NCBI GenBank assembly: GCA_963848195.1
Contig: CAWKCY010000005.1
Location: 62,001-126,000, forward strand
Direction: 5' to 3'
DNA length: 64,000 nucleotides
DNA from: CAVQBP01 sp963848195
GTDB lineage: Bacteria; Bacteroidota; Ignavibacteria; Ignavibacteriales; Ignavibacteriaceae
Every line of letters starts with the position of its first letter. The stretch's first letter is position 1. The notes beneath the pieces are model-generated. The model was not told the DNA's origin, did no database searches, and saw only the letters and a list, made by a program, of their open reading frames with translations. A program made the translations under genes and the position numbers. Positions 28,408 to 38,229 of the stretch are shown in pieces.

Positions 28408-28972
28408 TTTCTTTTCTAATTATTTCTTGTTCAGAAAAAATCTGAGCTTCAAAAGCTTTTATGCTAAGCATTTTTAATTTCCAGAGTTGAGAATATAGCC
28501 CTGCTTTTTCACATAAAATAGATAAGAATTGTTCTAAATTATAATTATTTTCAGAAGCTACTTGGGGTAAGAGAACAGATTTATTCGCACCCTCTTCAAG
28601 TAAAAGGCCATGAATACCTAATTTAATATCATCATAACTATTGATTAGAGCAGGAATTGTTAAAACCGAAATTTCTATATCGACCAGGTCTAATTCTTCG
28701 GAAGCAAGGGGAAGAAACCTTGGATCGCTAAATGCTGATTGTTTGGCTGCTTCACAAACAGTTTCAAAAAGGGGGATTCTCCCGAGAATATAACCGATAC
28801 ATCCTCTTAAAGAATTGTTAATTCTTAAAGTTACAAAAGCTCCGCAGTTGGGTCTTAAATTCGGATATCGGGAATAGTCTATAGACGGAGGAAAATCTTC
28901 ATTGAAAACAGCTTTAATTGCCCCCCTTGCTGCAGTTAACAATATTACCTTATCTTGTTCGCTAAGATCCAT
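28400..28972 (-). CDS. amrA: AmmeMemoRadiSam system protein A (AMMECR1 family)
   Basis: A 190-residue AMMECR1 domain protein. Conserved: NCGAFVTLRINNSLRGCIGYILG (the RGCIG core), ETVCEAAKQSAFSDPRF and LDLVDIEISVL, and near the end LPQVASENN. It overlaps the Memo gene. The third usual member, the radical SAM enzyme, is not found next to it in this window. Confidence 0.92.
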   Translation of the reverse strand: MDLSEQDKVILLTAARGAIKAVFNEDFPPSIDYSRYPNLRPNCGAFVTLRINNSLRGCIGYILGRIPLFETVCEAAKQSAFSDPRFLPLASEELDLVDIEISVLTIPALINSYDDIKLGIHGLLLEEGANKSVLLPQVASENNYNLEQFLSILCEKAGLYSQLWKLKMLSIKAFEAQIFSEQEIIRKENE

Positions 28973-28999
28973 TTTATCTGAAATTCAGATTCAAAAATA

Positions 29000-29818
29000 T
29001 TAAAATGAATACACAATCAATTTAACTTTTTCTTTGATAAGAAACACTAAATTTCCTATTATAAAAAATGATTCAGGAATTAAAAGTTTGGTTTCTCTAT
29101 CAATAATTTCTTCTAAAATAACTTTTTTTGAGGCAATTTCAACTATTCTGAAAATATTCATTAATTTTTCTTCAGAAATGAATTCATGAAAATTCATAAA
29201 TATCAAACCATTTACTTCTATGTAATTGATATCTCCTTTAATAATTTTATCCATTCTTAGTTCATTTATAATTTCAGTAAATGAATAGATCGGGGAAGAT
29301 TCAATAGTTTGCGGAAATAGGTAGTCTTCATAATCATTTTTATCTATTCCTTCTTTTCTGAGATTATTTACAATAGTGGAATTGTTCCCTAAATTTTCTA
29401 CAATTTCACCTGATATAAAATCATATACAAGAAATTCTCTTCCATCAAACTTATTCTTATAAGCATAAACCTTATCATTTTTAATAAAGAGGAAATTATA
29501 TTCTTCTACCTTCCATATTATTTCTTTTGAATTTATATTGAAAGCGGTAATCCCGGTATGTATAGGCATTTCCGGATTCAAAAAATTATGGAAAAAAATT
29601 ATGTCCTTGTAGACAGTTTCAATACCGACCCAGAATTTGTCTTCGAGCTGAAAATTCCTAAACAGAATTTTACCATTTAAAATTTCGAGACAATTGAAAA
29701 AAACTTCTTTATTATCTTTATTTCTTTCTTCTATAATTAATTTATTATTATCGGCAGGAATTAACCTCCAGATTTGCCGGTTATTTGTAAAACTATATTG
29801 TTTTTTAATTTTTGCCAT
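29000..29818 (-). CDS. Uncharacterised protein, possible beta-propeller (DUF4905-like)
   Basis: About 272 residues from the internal Met (29816-29818), the frame being open to 29833; I prefer the later start because MAKIKKQYSF fits better. The sequence is beta-rich with repeated W/Y/F-containing blocks (RQIWRLIPADNNKLIIEERN, NCLEILNGKILFRNF, FNINSKEIIWKV, YDFISGEIVENL), reminiscent of PQQ-like or Bacteroidota DUF4905 proteins. No signal peptide or membrane helix is evident. It lies 28 bp downstream... of no gene on the same strand upstream but precedes the AMMECR1 operon by 27 bp, so it may be its first gene. Function unknown. Confidence 0.6.
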   Translation of the reverse strand: MAKIKKQYSFTNNRQIWRLIPADNNKLIIEERNKDNKEVFFNCLEILNGKILFRNFQLEDKFWVGIETVYKDIIFFHNFLNPEMPIHTGITAFNINSKEIIWKVEEYNFLFIKNDKVYAYKNKFDGREFLVYDFISGEIVENLGNNSTIVNNLRKEGIDKNDYEDYLFPQTIESSPIYSFTEIINELRMDKIIKGDINYIEVNGLIFMNFHEFISEEKLMNIFRIVEIASKKVILEEIIDRETKLLIPESFFIIGNLVFLIKEKVKLIVYSF

Positions 29819-29933
29819 ACTCAACAAAAACATTCAAAATTGAAATTAATCATGTCTTTCAAATGCAAAGGTAAAGAAAAAATTAAAAGTTAGGAAAAAT
29901 TAGGAATGAAATATTGATTAGGATAATATCAGG

Positions 29934-29966
29934 AAAGATGACATCTTACATAAAGATGTCATCTTT
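29934..29966 (-). terminator. Stem-loop after the T9SS cargo gene
   Basis: Perfect 14-bp stem AAAGATGACATCTT / AAGATGTCATCTTT (29934-29947 and 29953-29966) with a 5-base loop. It lies 10 bp past the stop of the minus-strand gene at 29976. There is no long U tract, so it may be a terminator or a stabilising hairpin. Confidence 0.6.
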
Positions 29967-29975
29967 CATAAATAA

Positions 29976-31964
29976 TTATTTAAGGAGCATCATTTTTTGA
30001 GTCTTATTAAAACTATTTTTACCATCAGTACTTTTAGCAGTTATAGTATAAAAATATACTCCAGAAGCTTGATTATTTGCATACCAGATAATATCATGAT
30101 TTCCTGCATCTTTAACTCCTTGCGCAAACTCTTTAATTCTTTCTCCCAAGGAATTATAGATAGTAATGTTCACATTACTTTCAAATGGTAAAGCATATTG
30201 AATATTTGTGGATGGATTAAAAGGATTAGGATAATTCTGATACAGGACAAAACTTTTAGGAGTTAGATCAACTTTAACATTTATCTCATCTGAATAAGCA
30301 GACGAACCGTTATAATTAACCTGTTTTAATCTATAGCTGATATTTCCTGAAATCATTAAAGATTTCAAATCATCTGTGAATTTATATTGAGCAGGGTTTG
30401 TTGAAGTACCATTACCACTAACAAAACCTATTCTTTGCCATTGGTCTTGTGCCGGAATTTTTCTTTCAATTTCAAATCCTTTATTATTTATTTCAGTAGC
30501 GGTTTTCCATTTCAGTTCAACAGAGTTATTTACTACATTGCCGTTAAATGATGTTAATTCCACCGGTAAAACTTTGGAGAGATACGTTACAGTTAAATTT
30601 AATTTATAAACATCATTAGGATCATTTATAATAAGGCTATCTTCACCTGAGTTAAAAATAGTGTCGATAATTTCACCGGTAATAATATCCTGGACTCTTA
30701 ATTTTACAGCAGAAGGAACACTCCAATGTAAATTTATTTTATTTGCAGAGCCTTTTTGATATTGAATTTGATATTCATATTCATAATTTTCACACTGTAA
30801 GCCGTATCTGTAATCCTTCCTTGTAGCTATTTGAGAATTAGGCATATTTAACCATGCCGAAAACGTCCCTGCCGCAGGTACTTGAAATTGTTCTTCACCA
30901 AGACAAGCATCGAGGCCATTACAAGCTGCTGAATCGATTCCCACAAATAATGTATCAGAATCACCAATTCCATCCCCAATTCTAATCGGGATATTAACTA
31001 AAGGATTTGCTTTTTCAGCAGGAGGTGCAATCTCTGTCGTATCGGGATTTCCGTAAATCTGTGCTTCCCATAGATTTGCCCAATCATTCTGATTACTGCT
31101 TAAAAATATTAATTTAACATACCGGGCATCTATATTTATATTATTTGATGTCCATTCTACTGAAGAAGAAGAATCATTAGAAATAACTTCATCCCAGTTA
31201 TATAAATCTTTTGATGTTAATATAGAATATTTATATACTCTATTCTGATCCCAGTAGTAAAAAGAAAATTTTGTTTTGGAAATATGTTTTGCAGCTCCAA
31301 GGTCAAATATTAAATATGCAGGCATAGGTTGAGTAGCCCATCTTGAAGCGGGGTCTCCATCATTACTTCCTTTTCCATCAATAGTTTTTAAAGCATCTGT
31401 AGTTGTATCCGAAGTTGATGAAGCGACAACATTAAATACTTTAAGCTGATCAATATTACCATCTGCATGATTTGTTGAATCTGTGATATCTTCAAAGTTT
31501 ACACCGGTTAAAATTGTATTTATCTTACCATCGAAACACCATTTAAGGTTTAGCGGAAGATCGTTAAATGAACCATCAGTTGTAAGATTAAATCTTCCAA
31601 TTTTAGTACTTGTTGAAGTTATTAATTCATTGCCGGGCATAGAGGCAAACGTTAATTTAGCAACTCCATCTGAATTGTTTATTCCTATCCCGACCTCAGG
31701 CTCGATATTTTTAAGTTGGGATGAACCAGGTATGTACGTGAATGATAAATTTTGACTGGTTGAGATATCTTTATTAAATGTAAAAACACATTGATAAGAA
31801 CTTAACTCAAGTGGAGCTGTCTGACCCTTAATATAAATATCAAACTCAATTGTATTACTGTTTATTTTTTCTATATTCGTTACTTCAGCGAAGTAATTAG
31901 AATTAGAAAAGCCTGTATTAAAACAAATTAATGTAATAATACACAAAATTGTAACTTTTAGCAT
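29976..31964 (-). CDS. T9SS-secreted protein with discoidin-like domain
   Basis: A 662-residue secreted protein. A signal peptide (about 1-20) is followed by an approximately 155-residue N-terminal domain shared with the protein at 40995-41813. A discoidin/F5-8C-like carbohydrate-binding region follows (about 175-305: SRWATQPMPAYLIFDLGAAK, ARYVKLIFLSSN). Next are a middle beta-rich part with DACLGEEQF and a fibronectin-like domain (VELTSFNGNVVNNSVELKWKT). It ends in a T9SS sorting tail, LYQNYPNPFNPSTNIQYAL through a conserved Lys-rich end. Exported and probably attached at the surface; ligand unknown. A good AAGGGA ribosome site precedes the start. Confidence 0.85.
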   Translation of the reverse strand: MLKVTILCIITLICFNTGFSNSNYFAEVTNIEKINSNTIEFDIYIKGQTAPLELSSYQCVFTFNKDISTSQNLSFTYIPGSSQLKNIEPEVGIGINNSDGVAKLTFASMPGNELITSTSTKIGRFNLTTDGSFNDLPLNLKWCFDGKINTILTGVNFEDITDSTNHADGNIDQLKVFNVVASSTSDTTTDALKTIDGKGSNDGDPASRWATQPMPAYLIFDLGAAKHISKTKFSFYYWDQNRVYKYSILTSKDLYNWDEVISNDSSSSVEWTSNNINIDARYVKLIFLSSNQNDWANLWEAQIYGNPDTTEIAPPAEKANPLVNIPIRIGDGIGDSDTLFVGIDSAACNGLDACLGEEQFQVPAAGTFSAWLNMPNSQIATRKDYRYGLQCENYEYEYQIQYQKGSANKINLHWSVPSAVKLRVQDIITGEIIDTIFNSGEDSLIINDPNDVYKLNLTVTYLSKVLPVELTSFNGNVVNNSVELKWKTATEINNKGFEIERKIPAQDQWQRIGFVSGNGTSTNPAQYKFTDDLKSLMISGNISYRLKQVNYNGSSAYSDEINVKVDLTPKSFVLYQNYPNPFNPSTNIQYALPFESNVNITIYNSLGERIKEFAQGVKDAGNHDIIWYANNQASGVYFYTITAKSTDGKNSFNKTQKMMLLK

Positions 31965-32298
31965 TTTTCCCTTTTTCCCTTATAATCACCTTGAGTTGGG
32001 TAATTACAAATAAAATGCCGATTAGAAATAATTATAAATTGATTAAAAATAAGGAGTTATCGAAATGAGAAAATATTAATTACAAGTAATATTTACCGAA
32101 CATAAAATAAATTCAAGATATTAATAATACTGCACTATAAAAATTAGAATTATGATAGGTTGTATATATTCTCTAATTACTTAAGAAAAGACGGGCAGTA
32201 AATAAATAATAGGTAATAGTAATGATTATCACTTTAAACTTATAAGAATTTAGATGTAGTAATTATATTGATAAATAGACGTCCCGTTTATTAAATTT
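31965..32298. other. Intergenic region between T9SS cargo gene and chemoreceptor
   Basis: 334 AT-rich bases. They hold the ribosome site AAGGGAAAAAGGG for the T9SS gene (minus strand) next to 31965 and the transcript end of the chemoreceptor gene at 32299. GACGTCCCG at about 32279 is the only GC-rich spot. No gene or clear promoter seen. Confidence 0.5.
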
Positions 32299-34320
32299 TT
32301 AGGATTTCAATAATTTGCCATTTTGTTTAACTGAAAAATGTTTACCTTCTTCTTCGTAAACTCCGTAATTATACTCTTCAACATTAATAACAAATTTATT
32401 TATCAGGTTTTTTAAATTATCTGTTAGACTATTTAAATCATCTGCTGATCTGGCAACTTGCTGTATACCGGCAGAACTTTCGTTAGTAACATTACTAATT
32501 GCTTCAATATTTTTACTGATTTCTTCAGAAGCTGCGGATTGCTCCTCACTTGCTTTAGCGACTAGATTTACATCGTCAACTACTTTACTTGATGCATTAA
32601 TTATTTCGCGTAATGAATCACCTGCTTTATTTGCAAGTTCTCTTCCTTTTTCAACTTCTGAAGTTCCTTCTTCTATTGATTCCACAGCATCTTTAGTATT
32701 TTTCTGAATTTGTTTAATCATAGCAGCAATTTCTTTTGTTGCCTTAGTGGTTCGTTCAGCAAGTTTTCTTACTTCATCAGCAACAACCGCAAAACCTCTT
32801 CCCATTTCTCCGGCTCTAGCAGCCTCAATTGCGGCATTCAAAGCTAGAAGATTTGTTTGATCTGCAATATCATCAATGACTTGAGTAATTTCCCCAATCT
32901 GATCACTGCTCTTTCCCAAATGTTTTACAGTTTCAGCAGCTTTTGAGACCACTTCAGCAATTCTTTTCATTCCATCCACAGTTTCTTCCACAATCCTCCC
33001 TCCCTCTTCGGCAATTTCTCCAGCTTTTTTCGCATTATTCGAAGCAGTTCCAGCAATCCTTGTTGTTTCAATTATTGAGCTTGCCATTTCCCCAACAGCT
33101 TCTGCAATGTCAGCGGTTTGAGTTGACTGTTCTTCGGTACCTGCAGCCATTTCTTCAATGCTTGAGGATATTTCATTAGAAGCGGCGGCTGTAGATTTAA
33201 CTGCTGATGAGAAATCTGAAACTGCATTGTTAAATGAATCAGCCAGGCTATTAATATTATATTTGATAATAGAATAATCGCCTTGATAATCTCCCTTCAT
33301 TCTTGCAGTAAGATTTCCTTGTGCCAAGATTTCCAGAACCTTACTTGATTCATTTATCGGTTTGACAAGAGCGATAAAAGTTTTATTTAAACCGTCAATT
33401 AGTTCTTTATATCCTCCTTTAAATTTTTCTGCATTTCCTCTAACATTTAGCTTTCCGTTCGTAGCCGCATCTACTAAAAGTTTTGATTCCTCAATCATTT
33501 CTTTAACAGTCGACGTCATTTTGTTTATTACGGGAGCAATTTCATCTTCATCATCATACATTTTAGAATAAAAGGAAATATCACCTTCGGCAATTCTTTT
33601 CATGGAGCCAATTATGCTGGTATCGACTTGAGAAACAAATTGATCCAGAGTTGCAGCCATAATACCAATTTCATCATTTGCAATTACATTAGTCCGAGCT
33701 TTCAGATGTCCTTTCCGGATTTCTTGAGCCATTTTTAACACTTTTTCAATGGGTTTAAATATTGTTCTTGAAAAGAAAAAACTCAATGCACCTAATCCGA
33801 AGACAAATATAAGAAGACCTATAAATATTGCTGTTGTACGGCTTGAATATCCTATGGAATCTACTTCGGATTTTTTCATTCCGACTACAACCTTTCCAAT
33901 CTCCTTACTTGATTCAAAGACCGGAGTAATTTCAATAATTAGATTATTATCATTATATGATTCAGTTTGATTTTTAATAATATCTGCTACCTTCGAATAA
34001 TATTTATCATAATTTTGTTGATTAAAAGCTGAATATTCATTTCCATCTTCCTTCAATACAACAATAAAATCAATATTATTCATTTTATAAAATAAATCCA
34101 GCCTTTTTATAGTTGTATTAGAGTTATTGTTAATATTATCAGAGAAATTATGTGCAATTATTTGAGAGACAGTTTTAGCATTTTCTTTGAGAGAATTCAG
34201 TTTTTGCTCTTTCTGTTTTGCCGGGTAGTAAATAAAAAGGAATAAACTTATTGTGAAAAAAATTATTCCCATAAATATTCCGAATTTTAGCCGTATACCC
34301 ATATTTTTTATAGTTTCCAT
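32299..34320 (-). CDS. Methyl-accepting chemotaxis protein
   Basis: A 673-residue chemoreceptor. A first membrane helix (about 11-28) precedes a periplasmic sensor of about 130 residues, then a second helix (IFIGLLIFVFGLGALSFFF, about 164-184), a HAMP domain and a second HAMP-like segment. The long cytoplasmic signalling coiled coil includes the conserved hairpin tip DQTNLLALNAAIEAARAGE and GRGFAVVADEVRKLAERT. The sensor has no family I recognise. It would signal to CheA/CheW, which are not in this window. A bacteriohemerythrin gene and a hybrid kinase lie upstream on the same strand. Confidence 0.93.
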   Translation of the reverse strand: METIKNMGIRLKFGIFMGIIFFTISLFLFIYYPAKQKEQKLNSLKENAKTVSQIIAHNFSDNINNNSNTTIKRLDLFYKMNNIDFIVVLKEDGNEYSAFNQQNYDKYYSKVADIIKNQTESYNDNNLIIEITPVFESSKEIGKVVVGMKKSEVDSIGYSSRTTAIFIGLLIFVFGLGALSFFFSRTIFKPIEKVLKMAQEIRKGHLKARTNVIANDEIGIMAATLDQFVSQVDTSIIGSMKRIAEGDISFYSKMYDDEDEIAPVINKMTSTVKEMIEESKLLVDAATNGKLNVRGNAEKFKGGYKELIDGLNKTFIALVKPINESSKVLEILAQGNLTARMKGDYQGDYSIIKYNINSLADSFNNAVSDFSSAVKSTAAASNEISSSIEEMAAGTEEQSTQTADIAEAVGEMASSIIETTRIAGTASNNAKKAGEIAEEGGRIVEETVDGMKRIAEVVSKAAETVKHLGKSSDQIGEITQVIDDIADQTNLLALNAAIEAARAGEMGRGFAVVADEVRKLAERTTKATKEIAAMIKQIQKNTKDAVESIEEGTSEVEKGRELANKAGDSLREIINASSKVVDDVNLVAKASEEQSAASEEISKNIEAISNVTNESSAGIQQVARSADDLNSLTDNLKNLINKFVINVEEYNYGVYEEEGKHFSVKQNGKLLKS

Positions 34321-34641
34321 AATTTAATTCCAGTTAAAATTATTATTCATTTAGTTTTCGCACGACATTTAATAATATATTAACTTTCTATAAGTGCTTA
34401 TATTTACTAATATTATCGTATATAAAGTGATTTTTGTTTAGTCACAAATGGGGATATTGGGAAGTGAAGGAATAAAACAAAGTGAGTTTGTAATTTATGA
34501 AGTTATACAGGAATAATAAGATAAATATCTAGCTAATTTATTTAGGAAATTAAAATTTGCAATTTGGCAATGAGGGTGATTAAAAGTAATGTTATCAATT
34601 TGAGCATCACCCTCAGTAAAATAAATTTAATTTATATGCAT
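34321..34641. other. Intergenic region upstream of the chemoreceptor
   Basis: 321 AT-rich bases holding the chemoreceptor promoter region (minus strand). Near the hemerythrin stop is an inverted repeat TGAGGGTGAT (34571-34580) / ATCACCCTCA (34606-34615) with a 25-base loop, a possible terminator for the hemerythrin gene. Nothing else recognised. Confidence 0.5.
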
Positions 34642-35055
34642 CTAAATTAAAACTGATTTTTGTGAAGAAATCTTATCTTTATACTTCTTATCTGTACCTT
34701 CGATATGATTGATTAACCAATTTTTTAAAAAATTCATTGTATTTATAGTAATCAATGATTTCCCCTCTTTAAACTCTTTTTGCAGCTGTAAAGCTTTTTC
34801 TGTTAATTTGTCGTGTTCGAGTTTATGTTCTTTAAATGCAGGGTAATTAAATTTCTGCATAATTTGTTCTTCGGTTTTAAAATGTTCTTTTGTATACCAG
34901 ATAAGCTCATCGAAAATAGTCTGCATTATTTCTTTTCCCCCAGCAACTTTCATCGCTGTATGCAGTTCGTTTATTATTCCGACTAATTTTTTATGCTGGG
35001 AATCTAGTAAAAAATTATTAACACTGTATTTATCAGACCACTTAAACAATTCCAT
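34642..35055 (-). CDS. Bacteriohemerythrin
   Basis: A 137-residue single-domain hemerythrin. All diiron ligands are in canonical order: H21 (DSQHKKL), H58 and E62 (EHFKTEE), H77 and H81 (EHKLEHD), H117 and D122 (INHIEGTD). It binds O2 reversibly; bacterial members are thought to buffer, deliver or sense oxygen. The gene stands alone between a chemoreceptor and a sensor kinase, so an oxygen-related sensory role is a reasonable guess. Confidence 0.95.
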   Translation of the reverse strand: MELFKWSDKYSVNNFLLDSQHKKLVGIINELHTAMKVAGGKEIMQTIFDELIWYTKEHFKTEEQIMQKFNYPAFKEHKLEHDKLTEKALQLQKEFKEGKSLITINTMNFLKNWLINHIEGTDKKYKDKISSQKSVLI

Positions 35056-35407
35056 ATTAGTCCCTTTTATTTAGATTAAACATATAATTAATTTCTATAG
35101 TTTATTATCGGAGAAATAAATTTATTATTTAGTTTTATAATAGAATTTTCATGACAATGGAGGTACTTTTGAGTGTAGGATTATATATGGTGATACATGG
35201 ATTTAATGGCCATTAGATGGCCATTAGATGGCCATTTGATAGTTAAAAGATGATGCCGGATGGTAAATTTTGCAATGAGTGAACTTTGAATATCTAAGAA
35301 TGAACTGTTCATGGAATTTTTACTCTATATAGTTTTTAATTATAACTGAAAAATATAAAAATAGAGGCAAAAATTAAATAGGCCGACTTTAATTTTGGGA
35401 TAATATA
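35056..35407. other. Intergenic region with short tandem repeat
   Basis: 352 bases between the minus-strand bacteriohemerythrin and hybrid kinase genes. It includes the 11-bp tandem repeat at 35206-35238 and otherwise AT-rich sequence. It holds the hemerythrin promoter, which I could not locate. Confidence 0.5.
35206..35238. repeat. Three-unit 11-bp tandem repeat ATGGCCATTAG
   Basis: Three consecutive units: ATGGCCATTAG, ATGGCCATTAG, ATGGCCATTTG. Each unit carries the 8-bp palindrome ATGGCCAT, so the array places three identical dyads one helical turn apart upstream of the bacteriohemerythrin gene (start at 35055). Confidence 0.8.
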
Positions 35408-38089
35408 CTAAGCCGTCACCCCTTGTTTAATAAATTCATTCAAAATTTCTATAGTATCAGAGATAGCTTTTCTTAAATTTCTAATTCTTAAATCCAGATT
35501 AGAAAGGTCATTATGTTTACTGGAAATTTCTATGGCGAGAGCTTCCTCACCAATTCTGCTTGCCCCAATTGAAAAGCTTGCACCTTTAATAGTATGAGCT
35601 TCTTTCATTATTTTAGTAAAATCTCTTTGGGAAAATAAAGTCTCCACTTTTTGAGCTCTTTTTTCGACATCTTCAATATAAGTTGAAATAATATCTTTTT
35701 GAAAAGAGACATCTCCCATACTAATTTTATCGAGGTGTTCGAAATCAAAAATCTTTTCATCCATATTTTTATCTTCCTTCTGTACAACAGTACCTACTTG
35801 AATATTAAGAAGTTTATCAATTGCACTTATCAATTGATTAGCGTTAATTGGTTTAGTAATATATTCATTCATACCAATAGAAAGACATTTATCCCTATCT
35901 CCAGCTAAGGCATGCGCAGTAATGGCAATTATAGGAATATTTCTTTTGCTGCTATTCATTTTCCTTATCTCAGAAGAAGCAGTGAGGCCATCCATTTCGG
36001 GCATTTGAATATCCATCAATACCAATGAATATGAATTATTAGATACAGCTTCGATAGCTTTTAAACCATTGTCTACAGTATTTACGGTATATCCGGCATT
36101 ATTTAAAAGGCGGATAGCAACCTTTTGATTTATAATATTATCTTCGGCAAGTAATAATTTTTGTTTAGAGCGTATTTCCTTTAGCTCATCAATCCTTACT
36201 ACATTGTTTACTTCATTCCTAATTTCGGCAATTTTATTACTATTAGTGCTCATATTAACGGCTTTATTTTCATTTTTAACATTGTCTAAATTAAAACTTT
36301 TAACCTCATCTTTAACCTTGAATTTTAAAGTAAACTGAAACTTACTTCCCTGTCCTTCTTCACTTTCAATACTGATGTCTCCTTCCATCATATTGATAAA
36401 TTCCTTGCATATTGCTAAGCCTAACCCAGTTCCTCCGAATTTTCTTGTATGGGAATTATCTACTTGAGAAAAAGGTTTAAATAAAGCATTCTGTTTTTCT
36501 TTAGGGACCCCAATACCAGAATCCTTGACGTAAGAGTAGATTTTCATTTTTCCATTCTCACTATTTTGAGCTTCCACATGAATAACAATTTTTCCTTTTT
36601 CAGTAAACTTAACCGCGTTGGTTAATAAGTTTAGATAAATTTGTCTAACTCTGGTAGGATCACCTAACAATTCAATTGAAGGATCGATATAAATATCATT
36701 TATTATTTCTAAGCCTTTTTCTTTAATTTTAAAAGATAATAAAGATTCCGCTTCATTAATAATATTTATTAAATTAAAATTCCTTTCCTCAAGCTCAAGT
36801 TTACCGGATTCTATTTTTGATAAATCCAGGATATTATTTATAATTTCCAGAAGTGATTCAGCAGAATTTTTTGCACTTATGACAAATTGATCCATTTCCT
36901 CTTTATCATCATACGCCTCTTCTTCAACCAAAGTTAGATAACCTATAATTCCATTCATAGGAGTTCTAATTTCATGGCTCATATTAGCCAAAAACTGACT
37001 TTTAATTTCATTTGAACGGACAGCCTCTTGCGCTAGTTTATCAGATTTGGCTTTCTCAATTCTCAGTTCTCTTTCAACTTCTACTTTCTTTTTTTCTGCT
37101 AAAACATGACTTGTTATATCCTGAATATTACCTAAATAATAAATTTGCTGGTTTTCTTCATCAACTACTAATTTATCACTAAGTTTTACAATTACATCGG
37201 AACCGTCTTTTCTTTTTAATACTAATCTATAATTTATTATTTCCCCATCTTCTTTCAACTTCTTAACAACAATATCTCTTTCTTCAGGATATTTATATAT
37301 ATCATTTTTTATATTGAGCATCATAAGTTCTTCTTTAGCATCATAACCCAACAATTTAACGAGGGCTGAATTCACAGTAATAAATTTTCCTTCTGCAGTT
37401 GCCTGGAAAATTCCTTCAAGTGCATTATCTACAATCGAACGAAATTTTTTCTCAGACTTTTCAACTGCAAGAGATTTCTCTAATAATTTCGCTCTCAGTT
37501 TATAATTAATTGCACTTCCAACTACAGACATTACGCTTAGTAGAAGAATAAACAGAACTGATTCATACATATTCGGAAGAAAATATATTGAATTTCCACT
37601 AAGCAAAATTGCTCCAGCAAAAACGACATTATAATATATTGCTACAATAATTTGATTTTTAATATCCCAGCTTAAAAAAAGAGCGGAGGTAAAGATCATT
37701 AATCCTACAATCTGAGAATTAAGGATCATGGTCTTAGGCATTAAATAAATCATATATCCGGACGAAGCAATAATAACGATTAAGAGTATATGGACAAACA
37801 AGATAATCCTCTTAAATCTTTTCCGGGAATACATTAATGTTAAAATTGAAAAAGCAATTAAAGTAGCTAATAATCGGGTAATGTAAATATTAATGGAATA
37901 TTCGGAGAGAAAACGTACTTCAAAAACCATAGCTAATAAACCGGAAACAGCAATTAATAAAGCTATTACTTTTATAGGGGTAATCAGGAATTCATCTGTT
38001 TCTCTTTTAAAATTTTTATTTTTTGAGGAAGAGAAGGAAAATTCATCCAGGTATTTTTTATCAGCATCTAATCGATTTTTATCTGTCAT
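35408..38089 (-). CDS. Hybrid sensor kinase: membrane-PAS-HisKA-REC-Hpt
   Basis: An 893-residue hybrid histidine kinase. About six membrane helices (residues 35-205) form an integral sensor, followed by a PAS domain (about 215-335), HisKA (LANMSHEIRTPMNGIIG, about 370), a HATPase domain (GTGLGLAICKEF; about 480-600), a receiver (LVLMDIQMPEMDG, about 700) and an Hpt domain (EAHTIKGASFSIGA, about 835). This phosphorelay resembles BarA/LuxQ-type kinases. The output regulator is not adjacent. Confidence 0.92.
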   Translation of the reverse strand: MTDKNRLDADKKYLDEFSFSSSKNKNFKRETDEFLITPIKVIALLIAVSGLLAMVFEVRFLSEYSINIYITRLLATLIAFSILTLMYSRKRFKRIILFVHILLIVIIASSGYMIYLMPKTMILNSQIVGLMIFTSALFLSWDIKNQIIVAIYYNVVFAGAILLSGNSIYFLPNMYESVLFILLLSVMSVVGSAINYKLRAKLLEKSLAVEKSEKKFRSIVDNALEGIFQATAEGKFITVNSALVKLLGYDAKEELMMLNIKNDIYKYPEERDIVVKKLKEDGEIINYRLVLKRKDGSDVIVKLSDKLVVDEENQQIYYLGNIQDITSHVLAEKKKVEVERELRIEKAKSDKLAQEAVRSNEIKSQFLANMSHEIRTPMNGIIGYLTLVEEEAYDDKEEMDQFVISAKNSAESLLEIINNILDLSKIESGKLELEERNFNLINIINEAESLLSFKIKEKGLEIINDIYIDPSIELLGDPTRVRQIYLNLLTNAVKFTEKGKIVIHVEAQNSENGKMKIYSYVKDSGIGVPKEKQNALFKPFSQVDNSHTRKFGGTGLGLAICKEFINMMEGDISIESEEGQGSKFQFTLKFKVKDEVKSFNLDNVKNENKAVNMSTNSNKIAEIRNEVNNVVRIDELKEIRSKQKLLLAEDNIINQKVAIRLLNNAGYTVNTVDNGLKAIEAVSNNSYSLVLMDIQMPEMDGLTASSEIRKMNSSKRNIPIIAITAHALAGDRDKCLSIGMNEYITKPINANQLISAIDKLLNIQVGTVVQKEDKNMDEKIFDFEHLDKISMGDVSFQKDIISTYIEDVEKRAQKVETLFSQRDFTKIMKEAHTIKGASFSIGASRIGEEALAIEISSKHNDLSNLDLRIRNLRKAISDTIEILNEFIKQGVTA

Positions 38090-38229
38090 TTCTTAAATGT
38101 TCATTCTTTATTAAATTTTCCTTTACTATTGCTCAAATTTTATACCATCCAAATCATCCTTTTTTTAAATAACTATTCATTTTCTTTCAATTTTAGTTAT
38201 ATTTTTCTTTGAAATATTTTTAATTAAAA

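Noticed and set aside
35206..35238. CRISPR or iteron origin
   Set aside because: Only three short units, no spacers, no replication initiator gene nearby.
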